Shown here: in pieces, positions 1-10,925 of the stretch
How the letters are laid out: every line of letters begins with the position of its first letter
How positions within the stretch are numbered: the stretch's first letter is position 1
Assembly: GCA_032622095.1 (NCBI GenBank)
Contig: CP136069.1
Span: forward strand, 6,958,036-7,022,035
Direction: 5' to 3'
DNA: 64,000 nt
DNA from: Siphonodentalium dalli
Lineage: Eukaryota; Mollusca; Scaphopoda; Gadilida; Siphonodentaliidae
Notes under the pieces: generated by a model
Told to the model about the DNA's origin: nothing
Databases searched by the model: none
The model's input: the letters and a program-made list of their open reading frames with translations, nothing else
Position numbers and translations under genes: made by a program

Positions 1-814
1 AATGGCAACAAGCCATATTTCCCAACTGAATCCTAAAAAGTTACCCATAATTCTGCTGTGGTTAAGGAGTCGATTATTTAGAGCATTACCTTACGTCGCT
101 TTAAACTGACCTGAGCAGGAGTAATCACTGAGAGCTTTCCGATGAATGGCAACAAGCCATATTTCCCAACTAAATCCTAAAAAGTTACCCATAATTCTGC
201 TGTGGTTAAGGAGTTGATTATTTAGAGCATTACCGTACGTCGCTTTAAACTGACCTGAGCAGGAGTAATCACTGAGAGCTTTCCGATGAATGGCAACAAG
301 CCATATTTCCCAACTAAATCCTAAAAAGTTACCCATAATTCTGCTGTGGTTAAGGAGTTGATTATTTAGAGCATTACCGTACTTGGCTTTAAACTGACCT
401 GAGCAGGAGTAATCACTGAGAGCTTTCCGATGAATGGCAACAAGCCATATTTCCCAACTGAATCCTAAAAAGTTACCCATAATTCTGCTGTGGTTAAGGA
501 GTCGATTATTTAGAGCATTACCTTACGTCGCTTTAAACTGACCTGAGCAGGAGTAATCACTGAGAGCTTTCCGATGAATGGCAACAAGCCATATTTCCCA
601 ACTAAATCCTAAAAAGTTACCCATAATTCTGCTGTGGTTAAGGAGTCGATTATTTAGAGCATTACCTTACGTCGCTTTAAACTGACCTGAGCAGGAGTAA
701 TCACTGAGAGCTTTCCGATGAATGGCAACAAGCCATATTTCCCAACTAAATCCTAAAAAGTTACCCATAATTCTGCTGTGGTTAAGGAGTCGATTATTTA
801 GAGCATTACCTTAC
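1..814. repeat. 144-bp tandem repeat built from an exon end plus a family A MITE half
   Basis: About 5.7 copies of a 144-bp unit; the same phase recurs near 1, 145, 289, 433, 577 and 721. The array runs off the left edge. Read on the minus strand, each unit holds the last ~30 coding bases and the 5' splice site of the exon at 815-1009, then half of a family A MITE (TAATGC...GTTGCCATTCATCGGAAAGCTCTC). Because 144 is a multiple of 3, open frames run through several units; these are artefacts. Confidence 0.85.
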
Positions 815-1009
815 GTCGCTTTAAACTGACCTGAACCCGAGTAATCACTGTTATCTATGTTACCGAGCCGAGATAACATAGACTTCCTGATCTTCTTCTT
901 TGGTTTGGGTCTTCTTGATGAAGATGAACTGGAGCCCTGGTCTCCATTGATGGACCCCGTTGCCATGGTATCCCTTGTAGATGGGCTGATGGCACTCTGG
1001 TTTCTACCT
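815..1009 (-). CDS. Putative internal exon of an unidentified gene
   Basis: On the minus strand a 195-bp open segment lies between a plausible acceptor (CAGATTAG) and a donor (GCGAC then GTAAGG). It is open in the frame reading G-R-N-Q-S-A-I-S-P and later RRPKPKKKIRKSMLSRLGN, ending in SDYSGSGQFKA plus two bases of the next codon. The product would be a 65-residue, serine-rich then strongly basic, probably disordered segment. Both junctions are in the same phase, so the exon could be skipped without a frameshift. I do not recognise the protein. Support comes from open frame, splice sites, biased composition, and the fact that the neighbouring satellite has copied this junction as two other arrays here copy confirmed exons. 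It could also be a terminal exon or chance. Confidence 0.45.
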
Positions 1010-1289
1010 CTAATCTGTATCTAATTGGAAGGATTCTTTTTTCAAAAAAAGAAAATAGTTTAAAACATCTCAAAACTTCCAATAGTAAAAGTCCTGTTCA
1101 GACATCTTGTTCACTTGTGACTGTAAACTTCCTTGTTCCAAAAATAATTACCTGGGAAAATGCAGAATTATAAAAATAGTTTTTAGGTTTCCCCGAAAAC
1201 ACTATATTTAATTAGCTCATGCAGTTTGAAAAGAGAATATATCATGTGTGAAAGTATGCACTAAGGCCAAACAAACAAACTAGAAAATG
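1010..1289. other. Stretch without recognised genes
   Basis: A+T-rich sequence upstream of the putative exon on the minus strand, presumably intron. I see no coding segment or repeat family member. Confidence 0.4.
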
Positions 1290-1535
1290 AGCATAGCGTG
1301 TCTGTCATTTGCAGAATGAGGTCCCCAGAGGGTGAATTTAGTGATGCTACCCCGCATAGCGGGCTAGCATCACCAAATTCACCCTATGGGAACCTCATTC
1401 TGCTGTGGTGTAAGCAGAATGAGGTCCCCAGAGGGTGAATTTGGTGATGCTAGCCTGCTATGCAGGGTAGCATCACTAAATTCACCCTCTGGGGACCTCA
1501 TTCTGTAAATGACAGACACGCTATTTCAAGGCTTG
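1290..1535. mobile_element. Family B paired-hairpin MITE, full length
   Basis: Two ~90-bp hairpins with core GAATGAGGTCCCCAGAGGG in head-to-head arrangement. They are enclosed by the inverted termini ATAGCGTGTCTGTCATTTGC and its complement ending in CTATTTCAAGGCTTG. No coding capacity. Confidence 0.75.
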
Positions 1536-1610
1536 AAAATGAGTGAGGTAGGCTTTTATTTTAATTTGTTATTTATTCGTGAACATAGTTAGTAAGCATG
1601 GATTAAGATT

Positions 1611-1850
1611 CCTTAACTCTTTCATGACAGGAGCTGCGCTGATGCAGCATTAATGGTCATGTGCCAGTGCATTCTCTTATATATGCGAGTCTCCCATAGG
1701 CAGCCTTGTATATATAAGAGAATATGCTGGCTTACTAGGTCAAGGTAAATATTTTAGGCCAATGCGCGGCTCACTTTGGGAAACTAGCATATATAAGAGA
1801 ATACAATGGCACAGGGTTTTCGCAAAATTTCAGGAAACTCCAGCCATGTA
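1611..1850. mobile_element. Family C hairpin MITE, diverged variant
   Basis: Starts with TTAACTCTTTCATGACAGG and carries two imperfect copies of the palindromic core (GTGCCAGTGCATTCTCTTATA and its complement). The termini resemble the CATGAxxGGAGCT type seen again near 23.64 kb and 35.0 kb. Confidence 0.55.
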
Positions 1851-1883
1851 TATACAAAACAATCAAGCCTGCAAATTGTGTGT

Positions 1884-2233
1884 CTGTCAAAGCGGGCTAG
1901 CATCACCAAATTCACCCTCTGGAGACCTCATTCTGCTTCGGCTTCATCTTCTGGGAAGTATCAATAGCATCAAATTAAGATTGTTTTTAGTTACATTTCC
2001 CTTCTAGGAAGTTTCTATATCCCCTAATTTGCAAAAGATAAAATTCATAATTGAGGTACCCAATGGGTGAATTAACATCATCAACTTCAACTGGGGAACT
2101 TCAATCTGATCCTAGGTCTGCCATATCAGTTGAGGGCCTAAGCAGAATGATGCGGGATAGCGTCACTAAATTCACCCTCTGGGGACCTCATTCTGCATAT
2201 GACAGACACGATATTTGCAGGCTTGAAAACAAT
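1884..2233. mobile_element. Family B hairpin MITE, rearranged
   Basis: Half hairpins with the family B core at 1900-1935 and 2145-2195 flank a diverged middle containing GAGGTACCCAATGGGTGAA and AACTTCAACTGGGGAACTTC. The same middle recurs near 4.94, 16.36, 18.69 and 47.69 kb, so it is a regular part of the long form of family B. Confidence 0.6.
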
Positions 2234-2275
2234 GAGGATCAGCTGATTATTTTCTTCAATGTAGTCATGCTACTT

Positions 2276-2495
2276 CATGTTCTATGTCACTATAATCTTC
2301 ACATATTACACAGTGATAATCTTAAAGGGGTGCTGTACACTAAATCATGTTCTATGTCACTATAATCTTCACATATTACACAGTGATAATCTTAAAGGGG
2401 TGCTGTACACTAAATCATGTTCTATGTCACTATAATCTTCACATATTACACAGTGATAATCTTAAAGGGGTGCTGTACACTAAATCATGTTCTAT
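2276..2495. repeat. 70-bp tandem repeat, 3 copies
   Basis: Near-identical units starting CATGTTCTATGTCACTATAA at 2276, 2346 and 2416, with a partial fourth start at 2486. It carries no recognisable exon or splice junction, unlike the other arrays here. Confidence 0.9.
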
Positions 2496-2610
2496 GGTTA
2501 GCATTATTTTGTTACAATTTATCAATATTGATAACTAATAACTAACATTGAGTACCTTTAATTTTTAAATATAAAAATGACCTTCAGTGATATAAATTGG
2601 TCTAGTTTAA

Positions 2611-2996
2611 CCCTTTACCCAACAAACCGGCCAAAAACGCCCAAATAAAGCTTCAACAGCCTAAAATATCTTCGGTCTGTCTCAATAACACCATACAAAT
2701 ATGGATATCATTGGAACCGGTTCATTGACCACATTGTGATGGTTACAGTTATGCCCTGTGCCAATGCATTCTCTTATATATGCGAGTCGACCATAGGTCG
2801 CCTCGCATATATAAGAGAATGCATTGGCCTAAAAAAAATCTTCTTTTTTTTACCATTTTTTCTTACATTCTTTAACAATTTTATAATTTTTAATGTGTTA
2901 AGCCAATGCATTCTCTTATATATGCGAGGCGACCTATGGTCGACTCGCATATATAAGAGAATGCATTGGCACAGGGCCGTTCTGTTGGGTAAAGGG
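2611..2996. mobile_element. Family C MITE with TTAA target sites (piggyBac-like), CCCTTTACCCAAC type
   Basis: Flanked on both sides by TTAA. TIR CCCTTTACCCAAC and complement GTTGGGTAAAGGG. Inside are two perfect hairpins of GCCAATGCATTCTCTTATAT... in inverted orientation, separated by an A+T-rich spacer. TTAA duplication with a CCCT-like terminus is characteristic of piggyBac-superfamily elements. Confidence 0.75.
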
Positions 2997-3065
2997 TTAA
3001 AAATCACATTTGTTTTTCGACATTTATTCAGCAGAACAATTATACCTAAACTGGTTGCTAAGCCT

Positions 3066-3182
3066 TGATATAGTGTGTCTGTAATTTGCACGAGGTCCCC
3101 AGAGTGCGAATTTAGTGATGCTACTCCACACGCATAGCAGGCTAACATCACCAAATTTACCCTCTGGGAACCTCATTCTGCT
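3066..3182. mobile_element. Family B single hairpin
   Basis: One diverged family B hairpin, TAGTGTGTCTGTAATTTGCA through CCTCATTCTGC. Confidence 0.6.
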
Positions 3183-3442
3183 TATAGGCCTCAACTACTA
3201 TGGGATGTTCATCCATTAGTCACCTCAATTATGAAATTTATCTTCTGCAAATTAGGGGGAAAAAACTCAACAGAAGGGAACCCGTCCAAAACACTCCCTG
3301 GACAAAAGTAACCTTAGGTATCAAATTTCGTCGAAATACGTCTGGCAGTTTTACCGGCCATTGCTAACAAACACAAACAGACATAAGTCCCAAAATATAT
3401 ATTAGATTTTATCTTTCAGGAAAGCTCCATTCATGGAAGAAT

Positions 3443-3886
3443 TAAAGGTACTCAATCCGAATTAACGCTCGCAAATTACTATTTCCTTGGCTTTGGGGGT
3501 AAAAAATATTTGATTCGAGTCGAGGAACCCACCCATCACAGCTCAGAGTAATCAGATATCGATGTTTGAAATCTATTATTTTAATTTTAAGTAGCCCAAT
3601 AGACAGTCAACGAGAAGAATTTCATTGACCAAATTGTGTGTAAAGATGGATAACTCTAAAATCAAGTGGCTTTTTGTGTCAGATATTTGATAAACCGGCA
3701 AAATTTCGTTGAACAAAATTTTGATGAATAACAGGTTTTGTGCAATTTTATACTATAGTTGATTGTGCTTTTCATTATTTTTGGGCAATTATTAGATTCT
3801 GATAACTGAAGCAGCATTTCACAAAATGTTGTTGTTGTTGGAATGTGATGATATGGGGACCCTCTGATCGGATTGAGTACCTTTAA
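3443..3886. mobile_element. Family F foldback element, diverged
   Basis: Ends TTAAAGGTACTCAATCCGA and CGGATTGAGTACCTTTAA form terminal inverted repeats, with GATTCGAGTCGAGGAACC just inside. A better-preserved relative is at 20573-21130 and a fragment at 43225-43370. Confidence 0.65.
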
Positions 3887-3977
3887 GTTGATGTTGCCTT
3901 AATAGTGTCCTAGTTTCAAAACAAGGATATGAAATAACAAATTATATGTATATGGCTTGTTCCTCAATGACAGTCTA

Positions 3978-4190
3978 CAGTAATGCCCTAAGTAATGGAC
4001 TCCTTAACCACAGCAGAATTATGGGTAACTTTTCAGTATTTAGTCGGAAATATGGCTTGTTGCCATTCATCGGAAAGCTCTCGGGGAGAGCTTTCCAATG
4101 AATGGCAACAAGCCATATTTCTGACTAAATACTGAAAAGTTACCCATAATTCTGCTGTGGTTAAGGAGTCCATTACTTAGGGCATTACTG
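3978..4190. mobile_element. Family A foldback MITE, full length
   Basis: A near-perfect 213-bp palindrome with TIR CAGTAATGCCCTAAGTAATG, flanked by TA on each side. The loop contains CTCTCGGGGAGAG. TA target sites and a CAGT terminus suggest mobilisation by a Tc1/mariner-type transposase. Confidence 0.85.
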
Positions 4191-4346
4191 TACTTGAGTG
4201 GACTAGATTTCTAGCATATAGATCTAATAAGGAAGCCTGAGCTGTATGTCTTTCACTTTGTAATGTAGTCTACCATGATGAGTTAGGCCAAAATAAAATA
4301 GATGTGTGTTTCTGGTAACAAATGGAAAATAAATTTGGACAGGTGG

Positions 4347-4600
4347 CAAGCCTTGAAATAGTGTGTCTGTCATTTGCAGAATGGGGTCCCAAGAGGGTGA
4401 ATTTAGTGATGCTACCCCGCATAGTGGGCTAGCATCACCAAATTCACCCTCTGGGAACCTCATTCTGCTGAGGTGTAAGCAGAATGAGGTCCCCAGAGGG
4501 TGAAATTGGTGAGGCTAGCCCGCTATGTGGGATAGCATCACTAAATTAACCCTCTGGGGACCTCATTCTGCAAATCACAGACACACTATTTCAAGGCTTG
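4347..4600. mobile_element. Family B paired-hairpin MITE, full length with intact termini
   Basis: Termini CAAGCCTTGAAATAGTGTGT and its complement enclose two hairpins. One of the clearest copies for defining the ends of this family. Confidence 0.8.
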
Positions 4601-4749
4601 ACGGGTGGGTTCTTTTCCATTGTCTTTATTTTATTTTGTAAGTTCCCTTCTTGTTCAGCATTATGAACCCCAGTGAACTGTGAAATGATCAGGAAAAAAA
4701 TCAATAAAATGAACCTGAAGTGACCGATTTTAATTGTGGGCGAAAAAGC

Positions 4750-5125
4750 CTTTAAAATAGTGTGTCTGTATTTTGAGGTCCCCAGAGGGTGAATTTAGTG
4801 ATATTAACCCGCACAGCAGACTTGCATCACCAAATTCACCCCCTGGGGACCTCAAATTAAACAGTTACTTTTTCCCTTCTGTTCAGTTTCTAGGAAGTTT
4901 CTATATCCCCTAATTTGCAGAAGATAAAATTCATAATCGAGGTGACTAATACATGTAGGTGAACAGCATCAACGTCAACTGGGGAACCTCAATCTGATCC
5001 TGGGTCTCCCATAGCTGTTGAGGCCTCATCAGAATGAGGTTCCCAGAGGGTGATTTGGTGATGCTAGCCTGCCGTGCGTGATACCGACACTAAATTCACT
5101 CTCTGGGGACTTCATTCTGCAAATG
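4750..5125. mobile_element. Family B MITE, long diverged form
   Basis: Hairpin arms near 4776-4852 and 5030-5120 with the GATAAAATTCATAATCGAGG middle segment. Point changes interrupt the palindromes. Confidence 0.55.
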
Positions 5126-5289
5126 AAAAATATTATGATAATAAATACTAAAATAATGATAACTTGTTGCTTTTTGTTTAAATATATATTATTTTCCGGC
5201 ACATGTATTCAATGGAATCCTGGTCAATAAATACAAATAGAAGTGGAATACAAGTAGAATAAAAGACGGAACTACTTTTTAAAATTAAT

Positions 5290-5950
5290 TTAAGAAAAAA
5301 ACAATGACTCCCATCTAAAGGTCACACCGAAGATCCATAAAAAGTTTGTGGACAATAGGTTGAGGGATGTGGCCAGTAGGGTGTGCCGAAGGATTTAGTC
5401 ATAACTGGAGTGAAATACAAGATGGCTGCTGGCGATGATATTTTTTAACGTAATTCTGAAAACTTTGATGGCACCCATCTAGTGGTCACCAAAAACTTCC
5501 GTATGAAGTTTGGTGACAATCGGATGAGGGATGTGGTCTGTTGGGTGCACGAAAGAATTTAGCCAATCCAAGGTGTAAAATCTAACATCCAGATGCCATG
5601 TTTTTCAATGAAATTCAGAAAAAAATTGATGGCTCCCATCATGTGGTCACCATGAAGATCCATATGAAGCTTGGTAACAATGGGATGAGGGTCGTCTGTA
5701 TGATGTGCTATAGGATTTAGTCATGTAAAGAGTAAAATTCAAGATGGCTGCCAGCAGACTTGTTTTTCATAGAAAATCGTTCAAATTTGATAGTTCCCAT
5801 CCAGAGGTGTTCCTAAATATGCCTATAAATTTTCAAAACAATTCTACAGTAAATGTGGGCTGCAGCATGAGATTAAAGATGTGTCCTGTAGGGTGTGCTA
5901 AAGGACTGACTGTAAGGCTCAAAATAAGTGGCCGGTCAAGGTGATAGTCT
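5290..5950. repeat. Diverged family D tandem repeat (CAAGATGGCTGC type)
   Basis: Three to four degenerate ~165-bp units with landmarks AAGATGGCTGCTGGCG, GGATTTAGTCAT and GATGGCTCCCATC. It matches, at low identity, the arrays at 23.9-24.7 and 26.9-28.2 kb. The family D 3' terminus TTGAGCTAAAAA reappears at 11126-11138. The 6.25-10.93 kb elements may therefore have landed inside this copy. Confidence 0.5.
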
Positions 5951-6250
5951 GACGAAAAATAGCTTATGTCCAGTGCACTTCTGTATCTGTCGGACATTTT
6001 GTCCAATGCAAATTTTTAAACAATCTGTATCTGTTTGGGTACGTGCAAGCAGCCACTACTGACCAAATCGTACATTGAAAACAATAATTTCAGATCAAAT
6101 CAGAGTGAACATAACTCTGTCATTTGTGAATTGCATGTGTATTTATTAATTGATATAAAGTTTTTGAACATTTGAAAACAAAACTAACATGTTTTTTTTC
6201 TGGGTGGTGATCGGACACTCACTAAAATGTGTGCATCATTGACGAATAAT

Positions 6251-6598
6251 GATATTTTTAAAAATATAATATATATTTCCTTAAAGAAAGCCTGAACACT
6301 GAACTATATGGATAGATGTCCTGCGTTTGTAAACCATAGCAGAAAAGGGGTTAACTTTTTGGTCGCCTACGGTCACTCACGGTCACTCACGGTCTTCACT
6401 GGCTTGCCTCGGAATCAGTCACGCATGCGCAGTCCCAATATAATTCACTGTACAGATTGAATTAGCCAGTTTATTTTCAACTCAATCAGAAGATTGGCGA
6501 GTCGCGGGGTTGGGAATGGCACCGCCATGGAGGGCCCTATGATAGTTCAGTGTTCAGGCTTTCTTTAAGGAAATATATATTATATTTTTTTAAATATC
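6251..6598. mobile_element. Non-autonomous TIR element, TTAAAGAAAGCCTGAACACTG type
   Basis: Long inverted termini start GATATTTTTAAAAATATAA, continue through TTTCCTTAAAGAAAGCCTG, and are mirrored at 6541-6598. The left subterminal part (6300-6480) includes a directly repeated CGGTCACTCA. It is shared, inverted, with the right end of the larger element at 6601-10925, so the two are related. Confidence 0.6.
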
Positions 6599-7810
6599 AT
6601 ATTTCCGCCAAAGGAAGCCCTCACACTGAACTATATGGATTAGAATGCAAGCCCAGGAGGAGGCACGAGCAATAAAGTTAATAGCCAAATTTTGAGTAGA
6701 GGTACTCTTCTAAAACAGATTGTACCATATATGAACACTTTAATGAATCTGTTAGGATTATTTACGTGAAATAACTCATATAGTTAGAGTGCTATATTGC
6801 TCAAATGTGTAACGCCCCCCTTGTTTTGAAACAAACATCCCATGAGGTGCCATCCAATGCATAGTTGCGAGCGAACCGAGCAAGTATAACGGAAGAAGAA
6901 ACTCTTCGTTCTTCTCTGTGTCATCTTCTTCAGCTGTCTGTTCTAAGGTCCCACCCGTCAAGGTCCCATGATGCAGGATCATGAAGGAAGGAGACTAACT
7001 CACTCTCCGCCTTAGCGACAGAACGACCTGCACAGACGGAGGCCCACTCCGACGATGGCGAGACAACCAAAGTTAACTAACTGCTATTCGCCAGAGAAAA
7101 AGCCAGAGAACCTGATGCCAAATTTGTGGCACAGGGATTGAGTTGAGAACCCATTAGGCCAAACAGGTTGTACAACGATAATGGAGTCAAGCCATCTGAA
7201 CAGAGGGAGCCCCCACCACCGCATCTTGCAAGGTGGTCATGCCCCCTGTCGTTCTTAGAACAGCTTACTTGTTTTTCTTCTACTGATCACATGTCTCTGA
7301 GGTACCTATGCATCACAAGATATCCAACAGAAATCCTGTGATACAAATCTTACGCGTATATAAATATATAAAAATGATATAAAAAATATATATCAAGGTG
7401 ATCTATAAGTCAGCAATGAGATCATTGCAGAAGGCCCTTTGGCTCTTTGACAACTGAAATCAGTTCAAATGATGTACAATGTAATCAGATGATAACCACG
7501 GGTAAATTGTCACCATACGGAATATTCAGTTCTGAGCCTCTGCCCAGAACATCATGTCACTTTCCCCCCCAAACATGCAGCAGAACGACCTAGGTGTGTG
7601 ATAGGTATGTTAGTGTGAGGCATGCAGCAAACTAGGGGAAGACCCCCTCTAAAATGGCTCGCTGATTAAGGAAACAAATGAAATTATTATCCTCCTAGTA
7701 AAGGACACACATCCCTTTATAATGTTGTTACTTATTGAATTTTAAGAGCCATGATAGAGAGGAGCTCCCCCGACCTAAGTGGTCCTGTTGGAGGCATGTT
7801 CAAGGAAAAT

Positions 7811-8225
7811 AGGACAAATCCAGCATAGACCGAAGCGAGCAGAGTTGTCAGCATGGTTTCATGCCCTTATGATTGGGCGGCTGGTGCCATGTGGTTGGGA
7901 TCCCCTCATATGGGTTGGTCCCTGCCTGCAAGGAAAGGTCTGATGGCTAGTCAATGAGCTTCCTCGAAAGCTGAGCTGGACAGCGCAAACGTCTTTGCCT
8001 GTTTTATTGTCGAATGTTGATAGGACAAATCCGGCATATACCGAAGCGCGCAGAGTTGGCAGCATGGTTTCAGGCCCGTATGATCGGGTGCCATGGGGTT
8101 GGGATCCACTCGGACTGGGTGGTCCCCTGCCTGCAAGGAAAGGTCTATAACGCTAGTCAATGAGCTTCCTAGAAAGCTGAGATGGACAGTGCAAACGTCT
8201 TTGCCCGCGTTATTGTCTATTGTCT
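7811..8225. repeat. ~212-bp tandem duplication
   Basis: Two diverged copies starting AGGACAAATCC at 7811 and 8022. Shared landmarks are GCAGAGTTG, TGCCTGCAAGGAAAGGTCT and AATGAGCTTCCT. Noncoding as far as can be seen. Confidence 0.8.
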
Positions 8226-8469
8226 ATAGGCGTGCAGTGCCCTGTTAATTTTATTACCATGTGCCAGATAATCAAATTGATATTGGTAATAGGAGTATGA
8301 AGAGCCATGAGATGTACTCTGTCGGCCAGGCCATTGGCAGGGTCGTTGTGGCACGTGACAAGAGAAATGCTTTCCATGTAAATGTGCTTCATTCATGTGT
8401 GAAGTCTATTGACCAGTGTGTCAGTCGCGGGTCGTGTACCTTACCTATGAAATGTATATCACAGGTAAG

Positions 8470-9420
8470 ATAGATCGAGTTCTCGATGCATTTTGAAGAC
8501 GGTGGTACGAGTGCGCAGGGCGTGCCAGGAGGGCTTGAGAGTTCATAGTTCAGTAGGAAGAAGCCTATAGATGAGATAATCCGTGGATAGGAAATCACGA
8601 TCCGCAGCTTCTGCCTTACCGATGCCAGACTGTGACGACCGAAAAGACCCACAGTCTGACGTATTGTGCGCAGACGGGTCGTCATCGAAAGCCTCAGACG
8701 CCTTGGGGTGTAAGGATAGCATGTCGCTCTCTGCCCTAGCGTCGGAACGACCTGCAATAATGGACGACAAAACACTAGAGGGAGGCCCATTCCGGCGATG
8801 GCTCAATCGAGGTGTAAATACCTCCCATGGAATTTTAAGCTACGGCCAACTGCTTGAGCAAAAGGCTGATAAACTGAGTTCCAATTTTGGAGTCCAGTGT
8901 CGAAATGAAGAATCCCATAGCCAAAACTGGTTTCTTCTGATAACCGGAAGGAGGTGGAGCCATCGGACCGGGGTGAGCCCCCCCCCCCCCAAATGCAGGT
9001 GGTCCCGACCAAGCTGAATGTCCTGTCCAAGCAGAACGATGGGTAGAGGCCATTGCAGCAGAAACCCCAAGACGACTGAGAGGCAGGCAAGGCCGTGTCT
9101 TTATATAGATTGTGACCAAGGGGACCGGGCTTGCTACCGAATGGGTAGGGCCACTGCCCTATGCCGAAGTCGCCGTAGGCCGCCCAGCCGGTGTCGTTAC
9201 GTTCGCACGCGATTTGGCAACTTCAGCACACAGAACCGCTTGTGCCGGTGTGGGACCAAATGTCCTGGGGGTCCCAAGTACCCCGGCATCGCCACCGGTC
9301 GCCTCCCCACTAATTGATTTAATGCCGAGGCATAATCGGGGGAGCGTGAACTGTTCCTGCCCGAGAAGAGATCCGACCGAGAAATACTACCTGGGAAGGA
9401 TCCAGAGATGGTGCAAATAA
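8470..9420. other. G+C-rich segment with overlapping short open frames, no gene called
   Basis: Several overlapping frames of 75-144 codons exist on both strands. None shows a known domain, a consistent start, or splice sites that would connect it to anything. Overlap on both strands is expected for G+C-rich DNA with few stops. A decayed transposon gene remains possible because the segment lies inside a TIR element. Confidence 0.35.
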
Positions 9421-9709
9421 AGGCTCTATATCATACTAGTAGACTATCTCATCCGATTTTCATGTTTAGTTGTTGAATTATAGAAAAATTCGTTGAAATA
9501 ATGGAGAACCAACTTGAATAATTACTATCCCCAGGGTCTCCAGAGTTTGAGCGCCCAAACCTGTAACAGGTAGAAAAACATCCATGGATCCTTCTCAGAA
9601 ATTTACAAGCCCACCGGTTCAGACCGGCTTGCTGAACCGGCTGGTGTATAATCGCAGCTATTGTTCATTAGACCTACCGCCATACTTAAAGTAATTAACA
9701 ACCAATAAC

Positions 9710-10015
9710 GTGGTGTCACCCCGTTAATATGGCGGTACTATACCGCGGTATCCTCCAATACCGCGGTACTGATACCGCTTGTTAACGCGAACAAGTATGT
9801 GTGAGTTAATACCTCCCCTAAAAGAGTTCCATGAAAATCACCGCGGTATACAACAAAATTAATGCGGTGCCCGCTAAAAGACCACGGTATCATTATCGCC
9901 CAATACCGTAACTTCACGCCATGACCGTCTCGATACCGCTACCGTTTATTACCGGTATCACCGCGGTCATGACCGGGGTATCACCCCGTTTTTCTGGTCA
10001 ATCACTTTGAGAATA
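9710..10015. repeat. Cluster of ACCGCGGTA palindromes
   Basis: At least eight occurrences of ACCGCGGTA, ATACCGC or GCGGTAT on both strands within 300 bp. They resemble a multi-site binding region or decayed subterminal repeats of the surrounding transposon. Confidence 0.5.
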
Positions 10016-10925
10016 GCGGTATATACAAGGTAGCTATTAATCGACATACATCTATGACATGGCTGAGATTTATTCGTAGCACTACGGTACTACTGTCATA
10101 TGAAGTTATTGTTATGCATGTGACATTGATAAACCAAGATCTAATCAACTGTCAGTATTCTTGTGTAGATTGTAATCAACTTCAAGGTCAAACGTGATTA
10201 ACACATCTGGATCATTTGTATTGAAACATAAAACAACATAGTATTATGTGAAAGCACGTTGTTCATAACATGACGAGAGATAGCGTCAGTAGCGATGGAA
10301 TTATTGCTAAATAAATTTCCACGCATTAAAACGTCAAAATAATTCCCACGAAATTAGGATACTTCCGGCGGAGAATCACGTGGCATTTTTTATATCTGAC
10401 AAATTCTATCATACCTTATAGGTGCTATAATAATTCCATAGATGTATTTCTCACAATAATCTGTGCGCCTCGTAAGGCCTTGAAATGGCGGCTAATTATG
10501 GCGAAATGTTGATTTTCATATTCGATAAATTGTTTTTAAGTTCGCCGCCTGTTCGAAAAACACGAACAATTATATGTTTGAAACGAAACGGTCCGTGAAT
10601 TCGAAACGATAATTATAAAAACGAACGCGTAGGCGACCAGTAATTATTGTATCGATAAATTGAATTTGTCGCTATTGTTAAACGACAAATTCGGAAAAAT
10701 ACTCCCTTAGATCCGTTCGGTTGGTAGCAGAAAATAAAACTGGCTAATTCAATCTGTACAGTGAATTATATTGGGACTGCGCATGCGTGACTGATTCCGA
10801 GGCAAGCCAGTGAAGACCGTGAGTGACCGTAGGCGACCAAAAAGTTAACCCCTTTTCTGCTATGGTTTACAAACGCAGGACATCTATCCATATAGTTCAG
10901 TGTGAGGGCTTCCTTTGGCGGAAAT

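Larger units (their letters stand above)
6601..10925. mobile_element. 4.3-kb TIR element, probably a degenerate DNA transposon
   Basis: Bounded by ATTTCCGCCAAAGGAAGCCC and its exact complement GGGCTTCCTTTGGCGGAAAT, continuing inward as TCACACTGAACTATATGGAT on both sides. The interior is relatively G+C-rich at 8.5-9.4 kb and contains a ~212-bp tandem duplication and an ACCGCGGTA-rich tract. No transposase domain can be recognised in any frame, so the superfamily stays open. Confidence 0.5.

Noticed and set aside
91-480. 129-codon minus-strand frame with 48-residue repeats
   Set aside because: Runs through the 144-bp satellite, which mixes exon end and MITE sequence; not a protein.
8543-9420. 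Overlapping 75-144 codon frames on both strands
   Set aside because: No domain, splice connection or codon signal; expected in G+C-rich DNA within a degenerate transposon.
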